NCBI RefSeq assembly: GCF_000422565.1
Contig: NZ_AUMA01000015.1
Coordinates: 1-64,000 of the forward strand
Source: Desulfovibrio aminophilus DSM 12254
Lineage (GTDB): Bacteria; Desulfobacterota; Desulfovibrionia; Desulfovibrionales; Desulfovibrionaceae
DNA length: 64,000 bases
Reading direction: 5' to 3'
Below, piece after piece: positions 1 through 7,332 of the stretch (the first letter of the stretch is position 1; the number at the start of each line of letters is the position of its first letter). Position numbers and translations under genes: made by a program. Below the pieces are notes generated by a model. That model saw only the letters and a list, made by a program, of their open reading frames with translations, did not search any database and was not told the DNA's origin.

Positions 1-149
1 ATCGTTTGTGTGTTGTCAAGCGATGGCCATGGTGCGCCCTTGGCATGGAGACTAGCCAACCGTGCAAGCTTAGCAGGTGGCATGAAGGACGCGATGCTCC
101 TTGGGTTGCGCAGCTTGAACGTGACCTACTGACAAAGGGAATTGGCAGG

Positions 150-1031
150 TCATGTTTGGCTGAGGATGACACCGCTTAAGGTCAGGGCGGCGGCAAGATA
201 CTGTGTTGGGGTGAGGGTTTCGCCAAGTACGAACTGCCCCATGAGGACGGCAAACACAGGGATGAGGTTGGTGAAGGCGGCAGCCCTGCTTGCTGGGATG
301 CGGCTGACAGCCATGTTATAGAGGCTGTACCCGACAAGGGTGACAAAAACACCGAGGTAGATGATGGCTAAGGCCGGGGTCATCAGAGGGACATCCGGGC
401 TAACGGTGGAAGGAAAGGCGATGGCCAGGGGCAGGAAGAAAGCGATGCCGATATAGGCTTGCATGGCGGTCAAAACGAGCGGGGGGTAGCGGAGACAGAG
501 ACGCTTGAAAAGGACCGTATATCCTGCCACCGAGGCCACTGCGAGGAACTCTAACAAGTTGCCAAAGGCTGGGGCCGGGGCCGATTCGGTAGCTGCTCCC
601 GCAAGAGACAGCCAGATCGCTCCAGCGATGGCCAAGGCGAAGCCAAAGGCAGCTCGTGAGGTGATCTTTTCCTTGAGCAGTAATACTGCCGCACCTGCGA
701 CCATGAGGGGCTGTGTGGAAAAGATCATGCCAGCCTGGGAGGCGGAAGTATAAGTCAGCGCCAAGGTCTCGCATACGAAGCAGATACATGGCTGGAGCAG
801 GGCCATAAGGAACAACCATTTCCAGTCGCCGGGCAAGTAACGCACGTTCCCACGCCAACCCTTGAGTAGGGGCAGGAAACACAAACCGGCCACGACCATG
901 CGTCCAAAGACCACAGCCATGGGGTGAAACCCCTTAAGGGCGTACTTCAAGGCGACGAACGAACTCGCCCAGATAAGCATAGCTAGGACAAGCTTGGCCA
1001 ACGCTGCCCAGGAATTGGATGCCAATGTCAT
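150..1031 (-). CDS. EamA/DMT-family inner-membrane transporter
   Basis: A 293-residue protein made almost entirely of hydrophobic segments, about ten membrane helices in two repeated halves as in the EamA drug/metabolite transporter superfamily. The C-terminal half carries the family-typical stretch 'NLIPVFAVLMGQFVLGE'. These proteins usually export small metabolites or amino acids; the substrate cannot be read here. The open frame extends upstream to 1316, but the extension is not hydrophobic and the family start aligns with the ATG at 1031. A GGAGAA lies directly against that ATG, closer than usual, so the exact start is uncertain. The surrounding DNA is visibly less GC-rich than the rest of the window, which may indicate acquisition. 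Confidence 0.8.
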   Translation of the reverse strand: MTLASNSWAALAKLVLAMLIWASSFVALKYALKGFHPMAVVFGRMVVAGLCFLPLLKGWRGNVRYLPGDWKWLFLMALLQPCICFVCETLALTYTSASQAGMIFSTQPLMVAGAAVLLLKEKITSRAAFGFALAIAGAIWLSLAGAATESAPAPAFGNLLEFLAVASVAGYTVLFKRLCLRYPPLVLTAMQAYIGIAFFLPLAIAFPSTVSPDVPLMTPALAIIYLGVFVTLVGYSLYNMAVSRIPASRAAAFTNLIPVFAVLMGQFVLGETLTPTQYLAAALTLSGVILSQT

Positions 1032-1640
1032 TTCTCCATGAGAAGGATTTGACTTAATCCCCTGCCTGCCCAGGCTGCAAATATCAAGCTCAGTGGTCAA
1101 GCCTCTCGCATCGAGACGTGGGAGAGAGCGCCGCGTCCCGAACGCGGAGACCGGACACCACCCAAGCCCAGGAGAACTGAAGGACTTTGCTTGTCCTGTC
1201 CAGCACAGCAGGACGCACGGCATGATACGCAGTACAGGGCGCTTCTGTGGTGTCAGCGCCTCGGCATCATGCAGTGCGCGGAGGATTGCTTGACTTCGCC
1301 CCGAGGTTGCAGGCATGGTGCATCGTCACAAGGCACACCTACAGGACGTCACGGCACCACCACACAGGGCGAGGCCCCCGGCACGGGGTAACTGTGGGCA
1401 AAAAAGAGGTCGATATTGCCCTTTCACATTTCGACGGCAAAACTCGTGGCAACCCAGCAGGGCGAGACTCAACCCGCCGAGCTTGACCACGGGGCAACTT
1501 TCGGCCACAGGAAGGGCAGGGGGCAGGGCTGATCCTGGTCCCCTAAACTGGTACACCGAGGCATCCAGGGTAGGGAAGCAAGCTCAAGGATACCAGCGAG
1601 TTACACTAAGGGATAGGGCGGGGGGACCGCCCTCTGACGA
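1032..1640. other. Gene-poor stretch, about 600 bp
   Basis: No convincing gene. The open frames here overlap each other on both strands, lack ribosome binding sites and have no recognisable family. Base composition resembles the neighbouring DMT gene rather than the high-GC genes to the right. A sequence near 1543-1559 (CCTAAACTGGTACACC) faintly resembles transposon termini but has no partner repeat. Confidence 0.5.
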
Positions 1641-2102
1641 TCAGAGGTAGTCCCCCCGGTTGAACTTGACCCTTTCCGTGGCGGCCAGGATCTCCAGTTC
1701 GTCCGCGATGGGCTTGAGTCCCGGATCGTCCTGGGCCATTTCCTTGACCCGGCCGGTCTCGGCCTCGATGTCCTGGAGCGCGGCCTCGGCCTGCTTCAGG
1801 CTGCCCCCGGACCCGAGACCGGCGGCATAGTTTTCCCACCGGTCCATGAGCCCGTCCAGGGAGGCGGCGGCGTCGGCCGACCCCTCGCCCGTCTTCGCGG
1901 TCGCCGCGACCTCCTCGGTCCCGAAGACCCGTCCGACCAGGGGCGGCAAGATCGGGGCGGCAGGCTTCGCCTGTGATCCCGAGGTCTTGGACACCTCCTG
2001 ATCGAGCAGGCCCGCGAAGCCTTCGGCGGTGCGCGCGGCCTTGTCCGGCCTGGTCTGTTCGACCTGCCGGACTCCCTCGATGGAGTCAGGATGAATCTTC
2101 AT
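1641..2102 (-). CDS. Conserved-looking protein of unknown function, sigma-54 driven
   Basis: A 153-residue soluble, mostly helical protein beginning MKIHPDSIEG, with no signal peptide or membrane helix. I do not recognise the family. The start is supported by GAGGTGA seven bases before the ATG. A near-perfect sigma-54 promoter lies 31-48 bases upstream of the start codon. In Desulfovibrio such promoters often drive flagellar, nitrogen or stress genes, so a motility or stress link is possible but is only inference. The gene stands alone, divergent from the UspA gene. Confidence 0.75.
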   Translation of the reverse strand: MKIHPDSIEGVRQVEQTRPDKAARTAEGFAGLLDQEVSKTSGSQAKPAAPILPPLVGRVFGTEEVAATAKTGEGSADAAASLDGLMDRWENYAAGLGSGGSLKQAEAALQDIEAETGRVKEMAQDDPGLKPIADELEILAATERVKFNRGDYL

Positions 2103-2132
2103 CGTGTCACCTCATCCTGTTTTCGGCCATTT

Positions 2133-2150
2133 CTGCAAGGACTTTGCCAA
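2133..2150 (-). promoter_or_regulatory. Sigma-54 (RpoN) promoter for the 153-aa gene
   Basis: Minus strand reads TTGGCAAAGTCCTTGCAG, matching TGGCAC-N5-TTGCA with the invariant GG and GC separated by exactly 10 bases. The predicted transcript start is about 20 bases before the ATG at 2102. A GCACATTGC motif (minus strand) lies just upstream at 2165-2173. Confidence 0.7.
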
Positions 2151-2351
2151 CCAGGGGTGTTTTTGCAATGTGCTGAAAATGCGCCTTTTTTTATTCAGCC
2201 CGCCGGAAGAATCTGCCGCCGCTTCCGGGGGGTGGAGAAAAGCCTAGCCCAGGCCGGGGGTCTTGTCTATCCGGCCCGTTTCTGTCATGCATCTCTTAGA
2301 AAGCACTCACAATGCGCATAATCCGCCCTGGCGGAAGAGGAGGTAGGGATC

Positions 2352-2807
2352 ATGGCGAGCATCAAGAAGATTCTTTGCGCGGTGGACTTCTCCGAGCACA
2401 GCCCGATGGTCGCGGACTACGCCAAGACCATGGCCAAGGCCCTGGACGCCTCGGTGATCTGCCTGTACGTGGCCCCCTCGCTCAGCCAGTACGTGGGTTT
2501 CCACGTGCCGCCGAGCTCCATCGAGAACTTCGTCGGGGAGATCGTCTCCGGCGCGGACACCACCATGTCCGCCTTCCTGGCCGAGAACTTCGCGGGCGTT
2601 CCCGTGGAAGGCCGCGTGGTCACCGGCTACGCCGCCGAGGAAGTCCTGAACCTGGCCGAGGAGCATGGCGTGGACTGCATCATCATGGGCACCCACGGCC
2701 GCCGCGGCATCGACCGCATCCTCTTCGGCTCGGTGGCCGAGAAGGTGGTCAAGTCGGCCAAGTGCCCGGTGCTGACCATTCGGCCCAAGGTCGGCGCCGC
2801 CGCCTGA
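2352..2807 (+). CDS. Universal stress protein, UspA family
   Basis: A 151-residue single-domain Usp protein. The N-terminal 'KKILCAVDFSEHSPMV' strand-turn and the C-terminal ATP-binding motif G-x2-G-x9-G-S (GTHGRRGIDRILFGSV, about residues 115-130) are intact, so it belongs to the ATP-binding branch. Such proteins act in the cytoplasm during stress or growth arrest; the partner is unknown. The start follows GAGGAGG-type spacing (GGAGGTAGGATC then ATG). It is monocistronic, ending in a hairpin terminator at 2839-2866. Confidence 0.92.
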   Translation: MASIKKILCAVDFSEHSPMVADYAKTMAKALDASVICLYVAPSLSQYVGFHVPPSSIENFVGEIVSGADTTMSAFLAENFAGVPVEGRVVTGYAAEEVLNLAEEHGVDCIIMGTHGRRGIDRILFGSVAEKVVKSAKCPVLTIRPKVGAAA

Positions 2808-2838
2808 TCCGCTTGACCCGCAACGCGCACGACGTTGG

Positions 2839-2866
2839 AAGGGGGACGGCCTCGGCCGTCCCCTTT
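2839..2866 (+). terminator. Rho-independent terminator after uspA
   Basis: A twelve-base-pair stem with GGGGACGGC / GCCGTCCCC arms, flanked by AA and TTT. The T-run is short, so it is a moderately convincing terminator located 32 bases after the uspA stop. Confidence 0.6.
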
Positions 2867-2889
2867 GTCTGCAACATCGGAACGAGATC

Positions 2890-3987
2890 ATGAGCACACG
2901 CCGCCTCCGTCCGGAAATCCAGGACTTCAAGCCCTACGTCCCGGGCCTCTCCATCGACGAGATCAAGGCCCGCTACGGCCTGACCCGCGTGGTCAAGCTG
3001 GCCAGCAACGAGAACCCCCTGGGCACGTCGCCCCTGGCCCGCAAGGCCGCCGAGCGCGCCGCCGCCCTGGGCTTCCGCTACCCCCAGAACCACAACCCCG
3101 CCCTGGTGGCGGCCATCGCCGCCCGCCTGGGCGCGCCGGTGGAGAGCGTGGTGGCGGGCCACGGCTCGGACGAGATGATCGACCTCCTGCTGCGCGTGGT
3201 CGGCCGCGACGGCGACCACGTGCTCTGCTGGAGCCACGCCTTCAGCATGTACCGGCTCACGGCCAAGCTCTGCGGCCTGGAGTGCCGCGAGGTGCCTCGC
3301 GACCCGGACGCGCCCCTGCCGCTGGAGGCCCTGGCCCGGGCAGCGGACGAGAAAACCGCCGTGGTCTTCGTCACCAGCCCGGACAATCCCACGGGCCGCG
3401 CCGCCCGGCTGGACGAGCTGCGCGCCCTGGCCGACCGCCTGCCCGAGGACACGATCCTGGCCGTGGACGAGGCCTACGTGGACTTCGCCCGGCCCCTGGA
3501 GGAGCACAGCGGCCTGCCGCTGGCCCTGGAGCGCGACAACGTCATCGCCCTGCGGACCTTTTCCAAGGCCTACGGACTGGCCGGGTTCCGCCTGGGTTTC
3601 GGGGTCATGCCGCCCTGGCTGGCCCAGGCCATGACCCGCGCGCGCATCCCCTTCACCATCGGAGTGCTGGACGAGGCCGCGGGCATCGCCGGACTCACCG
3701 ACGACGCCTTCCTGGCCGCCACCCTGGAGACCGTGCACACGGGCATCGACCGGCTCGCCGCCGGGCTGACGGAACTGGGCTGCGCCGTGGGCCCGAGCCA
3801 GGCCAACTTCCTCATGTTCACTCCGCCGCGCCCGGGTCAGGACGTCTTCCAGGGCCTGCTGGAGCGCGGGGTCATCGTCCGGCCCCTGGCGAGCTTCGGC
3901 CTGCCGGAGCGCATCCGCGTGAGCGTGGGCACGGAGGAGGAGAATGAAATCTTCCTGCGCGAGCTGGCCGGGGTGCTGCATGGCTGA
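2890..3987 (+). CDS. hisC: Histidinol-phosphate aminotransferase
   Basis: A 365-residue fold-type I PLP aminotransferase that converts imidazole acetol-phosphate and glutamate to histidinol-phosphate in histidine synthesis. The N-terminal 'KLASNENPLG' signature, the aspartate/tyrosine PLP-site segment 'VDEAYVDF' and the Schiff-base lysine in 'TFSKAYGLAGFRLG' are all present. Length is normal for HisC. It overlaps cmk by 8 bases (cmk starts at 3980), so the two are translated from one message. This is the only his gene in the window, which is common in Desulfovibrio, where his genes are scattered. Confidence 0.93.
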   Translation: MSTRRLRPEIQDFKPYVPGLSIDEIKARYGLTRVVKLASNENPLGTSPLARKAAERAAALGFRYPQNHNPALVAAIAARLGAPVESVVAGHGSDEMIDLLLRVVGRDGDHVLCWSHAFSMYRLTAKLCGLECREVPRDPDAPLPLEALARAADEKTAVVFVTSPDNPTGRAARLDELRALADRLPEDTILAVDEAYVDFARPLEEHSGLPLALERDNVIALRTFSKAYGLAGFRLGFGVMPPWLAQAMTRARIPFTIGVLDEAAGIAGLTDDAFLAATLETVHTGIDRLAAGLTELGCAVGPSQANFLMFTPPRPGQDVFQGLLERGVIVRPLASFGLPERIRVSVGTEEENEIFLRELAGVLHG

Positions 3988-4651
3988 GCCGGTCATCGTC
4001 ACCCTGGACGGCCCGGCCGGGGTCGGCAAGTCCACCCTGGCCAAGATGCTGGCGGGCCGCCTGGGGCTGGCCTACCTGGACACCGGGGCCATGTTCCGGG
4101 CAGTGGGCTTTTTGCTCGGCCCGGGCTCCTGGGACTGGCCCGAGGAACGGCTGGCCGCCCGTCTGGAGGGCTTCCGCTTCGGACTGGAGGGGGCGGGCGC
4201 GCGGACCCGGCTCACGGTGGACGGCCGCGCCCTGGGCCCGGAAATCCGCACCGAGGACGTGGGCATGTGGGCCTCCAACGTGGCCAAGCTGCCGGTGGTC
4301 CGCGCCTTTCTCAAGAAGGCCCAGCAGGACCTGGCCCGGGGCACGTCCCTGGTGGCCGAGGGCCGGGACATGGGCAGCGTGGTCTTCCCGGCCGCACGGC
4401 ACAAGTTCTTCCTGGACGCGGACCCGGCCGAGCGCGCCCGGCGGCGCTTTCTTCAGCTCCAGGAACTGGGCCGACCGGCGGACCTGGCCGAACTCACGGC
4501 CCAGATCGAGGCCCGCGACCGCCAGGACCGCACCCGCGCCGAGGCCCCGCTCAAACCCGCGCCCGACGCCCTGATCGTGGACACCACCGACCTGGACCTG
4601 GAAGAGGTCTTCGAACACATCCTGGAAGCGATCATCACGAAGGCGGATTGA
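3980..4651 (+). CDS. cmk: Cytidylate kinase
   Basis: A 223-residue (d)CMP kinase that phosphorylates CMP/dCMP to the diphosphate. The P-loop GPAGVGKS is at residues 10-17, followed by 'AYLDTGAMFRAVG', the nucleotide-binding 'VAEGRDMGSVVFP' and the LID-type 'RRRFLQLQELG' region. Start chosen at the ATG overlapping the end of hisC; an upstream in-frame ATG at 3944 would add twelve non-homologous residues. The last ~26 codons occur again at 5047-5131, marking this 3' end as an integration or duplication boundary. Confidence 0.92.
   Translation: MAEPVIVTLDGPAGVGKSTLAKMLAGRLGLAYLDTGAMFRAVGFLLGPGSWDWPEERLAARLEGFRFGLEGAGARTRLTVDGRALGPEIRTEDVGMWASNVAKLPVVRAFLKKAQQDLARGTSLVAEGRDMGSVVFPAARHKFFLDADPAERARRRFLQLQELGRPADLAELTAQIEARDRQDRTRAEAPLKPAPDALIVDTTDLDLEEVFEHILEAIITKAD
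4570..4651 (+). repeat. cmk 3'-end direct repeat, copy A
   Basis: The final 82 bases of cmk, encoding LIVDTTDLDLEEVFEHIL onward to the stop, recur at 5047-5131 with four substitutions and a 3-base length change near the end. The two copies flank the XRE regulator and the tRNA-like remnant, as att-type repeats flank an integrated element. Confidence 0.85.
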
Positions 4652-4655
4652 GAAA

Positions 4656-4718
4656 TGCCCGTGAGAAAGAGCGACAGCCTCCTAAGCTGTAGGCCGTAGT
4701 TCTCCCGCACGCCGGGGG
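4656..4718 (+). pseudogene. Degenerate tRNA-Arg(CCU)-like remnant
   Basis: Bases 4674-4690 form a perfect anticodon arm: ACAGC, a seven-base loop CTCCTAA with anticodon CCT at 4681-4683 preceded by T and followed by A, then GCTGT. The preceding AGAGCG matches the 3' side of a tRNA D-arm. The D-arm 5' half and the T-arm are shortened and do not fold, so it is probably not functional. tRNA-Arg(CCU) genes are well-known integration sites, which fits the neighbouring duplication. Confidence 0.45.
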
Positions 4719-4725
4719 CGGTTTT

Positions 4726-5010
4726 TCAGCCCGGGATCAATTCCAGGTGAATCCTGCACCCCACTGCGGACGCATAACGCTTGAGGGTGTCCAGGTTCTT
4801 GACCTTTCCCGCCTCGATCTTCGCCACGGCGGGCTGGGAGACGCCCATGGCCTCCGCGACCTGCGCCTGCGTCTTTCCCGCGCGGGTCCGGGCGGCGACG
4901 GCCTGGGAAATGAGCGCGAACTCGTCGCCGAGGGCGTCGTATTCCTTGCGGAATTCCGGATCGTCCATGAGCTTCCCACGGGTCCGGGAGAAGGGGATCA
5001 TCGTCTTCAT
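4726..5010 (-). CDS. XRE-family helix-turn-helix protein (HigA-like antitoxin, orphan)
   Basis: A 94-residue protein whose C-terminal half is a Cro/CI-type helix-turn-helix ('KTQAQVAEAMGVSQPAVAKI', about residues 45-64) followed by 'LDTLKRYASAVGCRIHLEL', typical of HigA/RelB-type antitoxins and small autoregulators. Start at 5010 has a good Shine-Dalgarno (GGGAGG, seven bases upstream). The reading frame stays open to 5094, but that part is antisense to the cmk repeat copy B and is not coding. No toxin partner lies beside it: there are only 74 bases on its 3' side, and its 5' side is the repeat. It appears to be cargo of a small inserted element. Confidence 0.8.
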   Translation of the reverse strand: MKTMIPFSRTRGKLMDDPEFRKEYDALGDEFALISQAVAARTRAGKTQAQVAEAMGVSQPAVAKIEAGKVKNLDTLKRYASAVGCRIHLELIPG

Positions 5011-5046
5011 TTCAATTCCTCCCATCGGCTCCACGCCAGTTGAAGC

Positions 5047-5131
5047 CTGATCGTGGACACCACCCGCCTGGACCCGGAAGAGGTCTTCGAACACATCCTG
5101 GAAACGATCATCACGAAGGCGGGATATTGAA
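5047..5131 (+). repeat. cmk 3'-end direct repeat, copy B
   Basis: This copy keeps the cmk reading frame and stop codon, encoding LIVDTTRLDPEEVFEHIL and onward to KAGY-stop. Compared with copy A the amino-acid changes are D to R, L to P and A to T, with a different last residue pair. An intact frame is what one expects if an integrating element replaced the end of cmk and displaced the old end. Confidence 0.8.
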
Positions 5132-5188
5132 TTAGTGGTGTTTTTTTAATGAGTGACGGGCAGCATAATAGTATTATATATTAATAAG

Positions 5189-6136
5189 CTACCGGGTGTA
5201 TCTTTGAGACATAATAGAATCTGGTTTTAGATTTTTGCAATAAACATCAATGCGTTTACGTATTATATATGTTATTATACTTGCAGAGATTAAGGTGATC
5301 ATATGACCTATCTCTAGGTTTACTATTTCAGTTAGTATGATAGTTGATATTGTGTATGGGTTATGCGCAGCGTCAAGGATTTTTTTTACAGTACTGTCAT
5401 CAAGACATATTTTTGCCCAAATACGTCTTGAGATTCCAGAAAAAATTCTCTTTCCAAGGCAAATAAAATCTTGTGCTCCAGGCGCTGGAGGTAGCATGTA
5501 TCTTTCATTGTGTGTTAGTTGATTTTTTGCCATTGTATGAATGCGCTGCATAAATTCAATAGAGTGCGCTGGAATTGATTTTCCAATATTTTCAAAAAGT
5601 TGTTCGTCGCTTGTGTTCGCCATACAGTTTTGTTGAACTTCATTAATGATATCATCAGCATTAAAATTGAAAGCTTTAGACCCGAGAGACGCTAGAAGGG
5701 ACTCTTCCTCAAATCGTTCTGATATCCTTTTTATGAATTGGCGTCTTCTGTCAATATTAGTGATAGCTTTTGAAAGAAGAGCAGCCCTTAAGTGCTCTTC
5801 GGCGGCGTTCAATTCAGATAGGTGCAATTTTGCTATTGATAATAAGATACTGGACTCTTGAAATAGACGTGTATTTGAATCAGTATTTCGAATGATTGCG
5901 GTTAAAAATTTATCAGCGCTGCGATAGTCTTTTTTAAAGATTAATAGCTCGCAGTGATATAAAAGGACTTCATAGTATTTTGTATGGTGCCCAGTTGGCA
6001 GTAGCAAATTTTTCAAATCGAACATTATTGTTTTGCTACTATCTGTGTCACCTTGAATACAAGCGTCAAAAAGCTGCTGCCGCAGAACGCCAAACCTATT
6101 TTTTTGGGATTCAGTTAGTGATGGTGGACGTTTCAT
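5189..6136 (-). CDS. AT-rich orphan gene, helical repeat N-terminus and hydrophobic C-terminus
   Basis: A 315-residue protein I do not recognise. Residues about 20-150 look like TPR-type helical pairs ('YYEVLLYHCELLIFKKDYRS', 'HLSELNAAEEHLRAALLS'). Near the C-terminus 'LEIGHMITLISASIITYII' is a likely membrane segment followed by a basic tail. Codon use is strongly A/T-ending, unlike the surrounding genes, so it is almost certainly acquired. The start has GAGGA six bases upstream and a sigma-70 promoter at 6163-6191. It sits directly beyond the cmk repeat copy B, so it may belong to the same island. Function unknown; accessory or defence cargo is only a guess. Confidence 0.75.
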   Translation of the reverse strand: MKRPPSLTESQKNRFGVLRQQLFDACIQGDTDSSKTIMFDLKNLLLPTGHHTKYYEVLLYHCELLIFKKDYRSADKFLTAIIRNTDSNTRLFQESSILLSIAKLHLSELNAAEEHLRAALLSKAITNIDRRRQFIKRISERFEEESLLASLGSKAFNFNADDIINEVQQNCMANTSDEQLFENIGKSIPAHSIEFMQRIHTMAKNQLTHNERYMLPPAPGAQDFICLGKRIFSGISRRIWAKICLDDSTVKKILDAAHNPYTISTIILTEIVNLEIGHMITLISASIITYIIRKRIDVYCKNLKPDSIMSQRYTR

Positions 6137-6162
6137 TGTTATCCTCGGAGGTTATTTTTTGC

Positions 6163-6191
6163 TATATATCATAACGAGTAACGTTTGCCAA
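6163..6191 (-). promoter_or_regulatory. Sigma-70-type promoter of the AT-rich gene
   Basis: Minus strand has TTGGCA (6186-6191), a 17-base spacer and TATATA (6163-6168), ending 26 bases before the ATG at 6136. Confidence 0.55.
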
Positions 6192-6200
6192 GAATATGAA

Positions 6201-6248
6201 GAAAGACAAGGGCTGAAGCGAAAGCTTCAGCCCTTGTCTTTCTTTTTT
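6201..6248. terminator. Strong bidirectional hairpin terminator
   Basis: A perfect 19-base-pair stem (6201-6219 with 6224-6242) closed by a GAAA loop, followed on the plus strand by a T-run. On the minus strand it lies about 90 bases beyond the stop of the EFR1-type gene and is followed by a looser T-rich tract, so it most likely ends that transcript and insulates the AT-rich gene. Confidence 0.85.
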
Positions 6249-6330
6249 ACCTTTCCGTCTGGTCCAGGGCGAAGCCCTGGCGCGGGTCCAGGGGCGCGGA
6301 GCCCCTGGGCTATGTTCTTCGTTCTTCCCC

Positions 6331-7110
6331 CTACACGAACAGTTCCGGCTCCTTGCGGTCCATGAACTTGGTCTCCAGCAGGGTGGCGAAGCCCAGGAGC
6401 TTTTCGTCGTCGAAGTACTTGGCTCCCGCCGGGCAGTGCTTGACGCAGGCCATGCAGCGCAGGCAGCCGTCGCCCGCCTCGCGCGGGTTGTCGAAGCTGA
6501 TGACGCCCGCCGGGCAGCCCTCGGCGCAGGTCATGCATTCGGTGCAGTCGTCCGTGGTCTTGGGCTTCACCACCAGCCCGGGCCAGCGGTCCCGGTAGGG
6601 CCGATCGCCGCTGATCGCGACCTCGGCCGGTGCGCCTGTGGCGATTTTGGCCGCCGCGCGCTGGGCGAAGTCGCGGGCCAGGGCCAGATCCCCGGCGTCG
6701 GGGCGGCCCGCGGCCACCTTGCGCGAGAACGAGTGCTCGCCGATGAACGCGCCGCCCGCCGTGACCACGAACCCGTTGGCGGTCAGCATGTCCCGGGCCT
6801 CCAGCAGGGCGTCCTCATAGGCCCGGTTGCCGTACACCGCCGCCACCACGGCCGGGGTTCCCCGTCCGGTGAGCCCGGCCATGCTCGCCTCCAGCAGCTC
6901 GGGCATCCGGCCCGAGTAGACCGGAAAGCCCAGGACGAGCACGTCGTCCGGGCCCAGGGCGCGCGCGTGGCCGCGTCCGGCCGGGAGCGTCCAGTCCGTC
7001 TCCTCCACGGCCTTGCCGAGGCGCTGGGCCAACTCGGCGGCCAGGGTCCGGGCGATGGTCCGGCTGGTGTGGGTGGGGCTGAAAAAGGTGGAGCTGACGA
7101 TGCCGCTCAT
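6331..7110 (-). CDS. EFR1-type flavodoxin-ferredoxin fusion protein
   Basis: A 259-residue protein with an N-terminal flavodoxin-like domain ('STFFSPTHTSRTIARTL', residues 6-22, matches the phosphate-binding loop region) and a C-terminal 2[4Fe-4S] ferredoxin domain with CTECMTCAEGCPAG and CLRCMACVKHCPAG. This is the EFR1 family, thought to move electrons between flavin and Fe-S carriers in anaerobes; the specific partner is unknown. Start at 7110 follows GGAGG. Upstream in-frame codons (to 7272) lie in a repeat element and are rejected. Confidence 0.88.
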   Translation of the reverse strand: MSGIVSSTFFSPTHTSRTIARTLAAELAQRLGKAVEETDWTLPAGRGHARALGPDDVLVLGFPVYSGRMPELLEASMAGLTGRGTPAVVAAVYGNRAYEDALLEARDMLTANGFVVTAGGAFIGEHSFSRKVAAGRPDAGDLALARDFAQRAAAKIATGAPAEVAISGDRPYRDRWPGLVVKPKTTDDCTECMTCAEGCPAGVISFDNPREAGDGCLRCMACVKHCPAGAKYFDDEKLLGFATLLETKFMDRKEPELFV

Positions 7111-7189
7111 GGCGCCTCCGCGACGGAATATCATGGAAAAGCAGGATGTCGCGACCATCCCACAAGACCCGGGCGGCGGCAAGTGGGGG

Positions 7190-7332
7190 GGCCTTCGGCC
7201 CGTCCCAGAAAGGCGGGAGATGGGAGCCTCTCGGCGTTTCCATAGGCCCCCGAAGGGGGGCCTTCGGCCCATTGCGGAAAGGCGGGAGAGGCTTCCGCCT
7301 TTCTATGCACCCTCGAAGGGGGAGTCCGGCGG
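7190..7332. repeat. Dispersed palindromic repeat, tandem copies
   Basis: Two neighbouring units containing GAAAGGCGGGAGA and GGAAAGGCGGGAGAGG, GCCTTTC and CCCCCGAAGGGGG-type hairpins. The same elements recur near 12560, 15815, 18335, 20180, 20700, 24845, 46160 and 57515. Here the repeat encodes the last residues (PDSPFEGA) of the downstream-strand kinase. Confidence 0.7.

Noticed and set aside
1533-1570. Possible insertion-sequence end
   Set aside because: No inverted partner, no transposase and no target duplication found.
4726-5010. Complete toxin-antitoxin pair
   Set aside because: Only the antitoxin-like gene is present; no toxin-sized frame flanks it.
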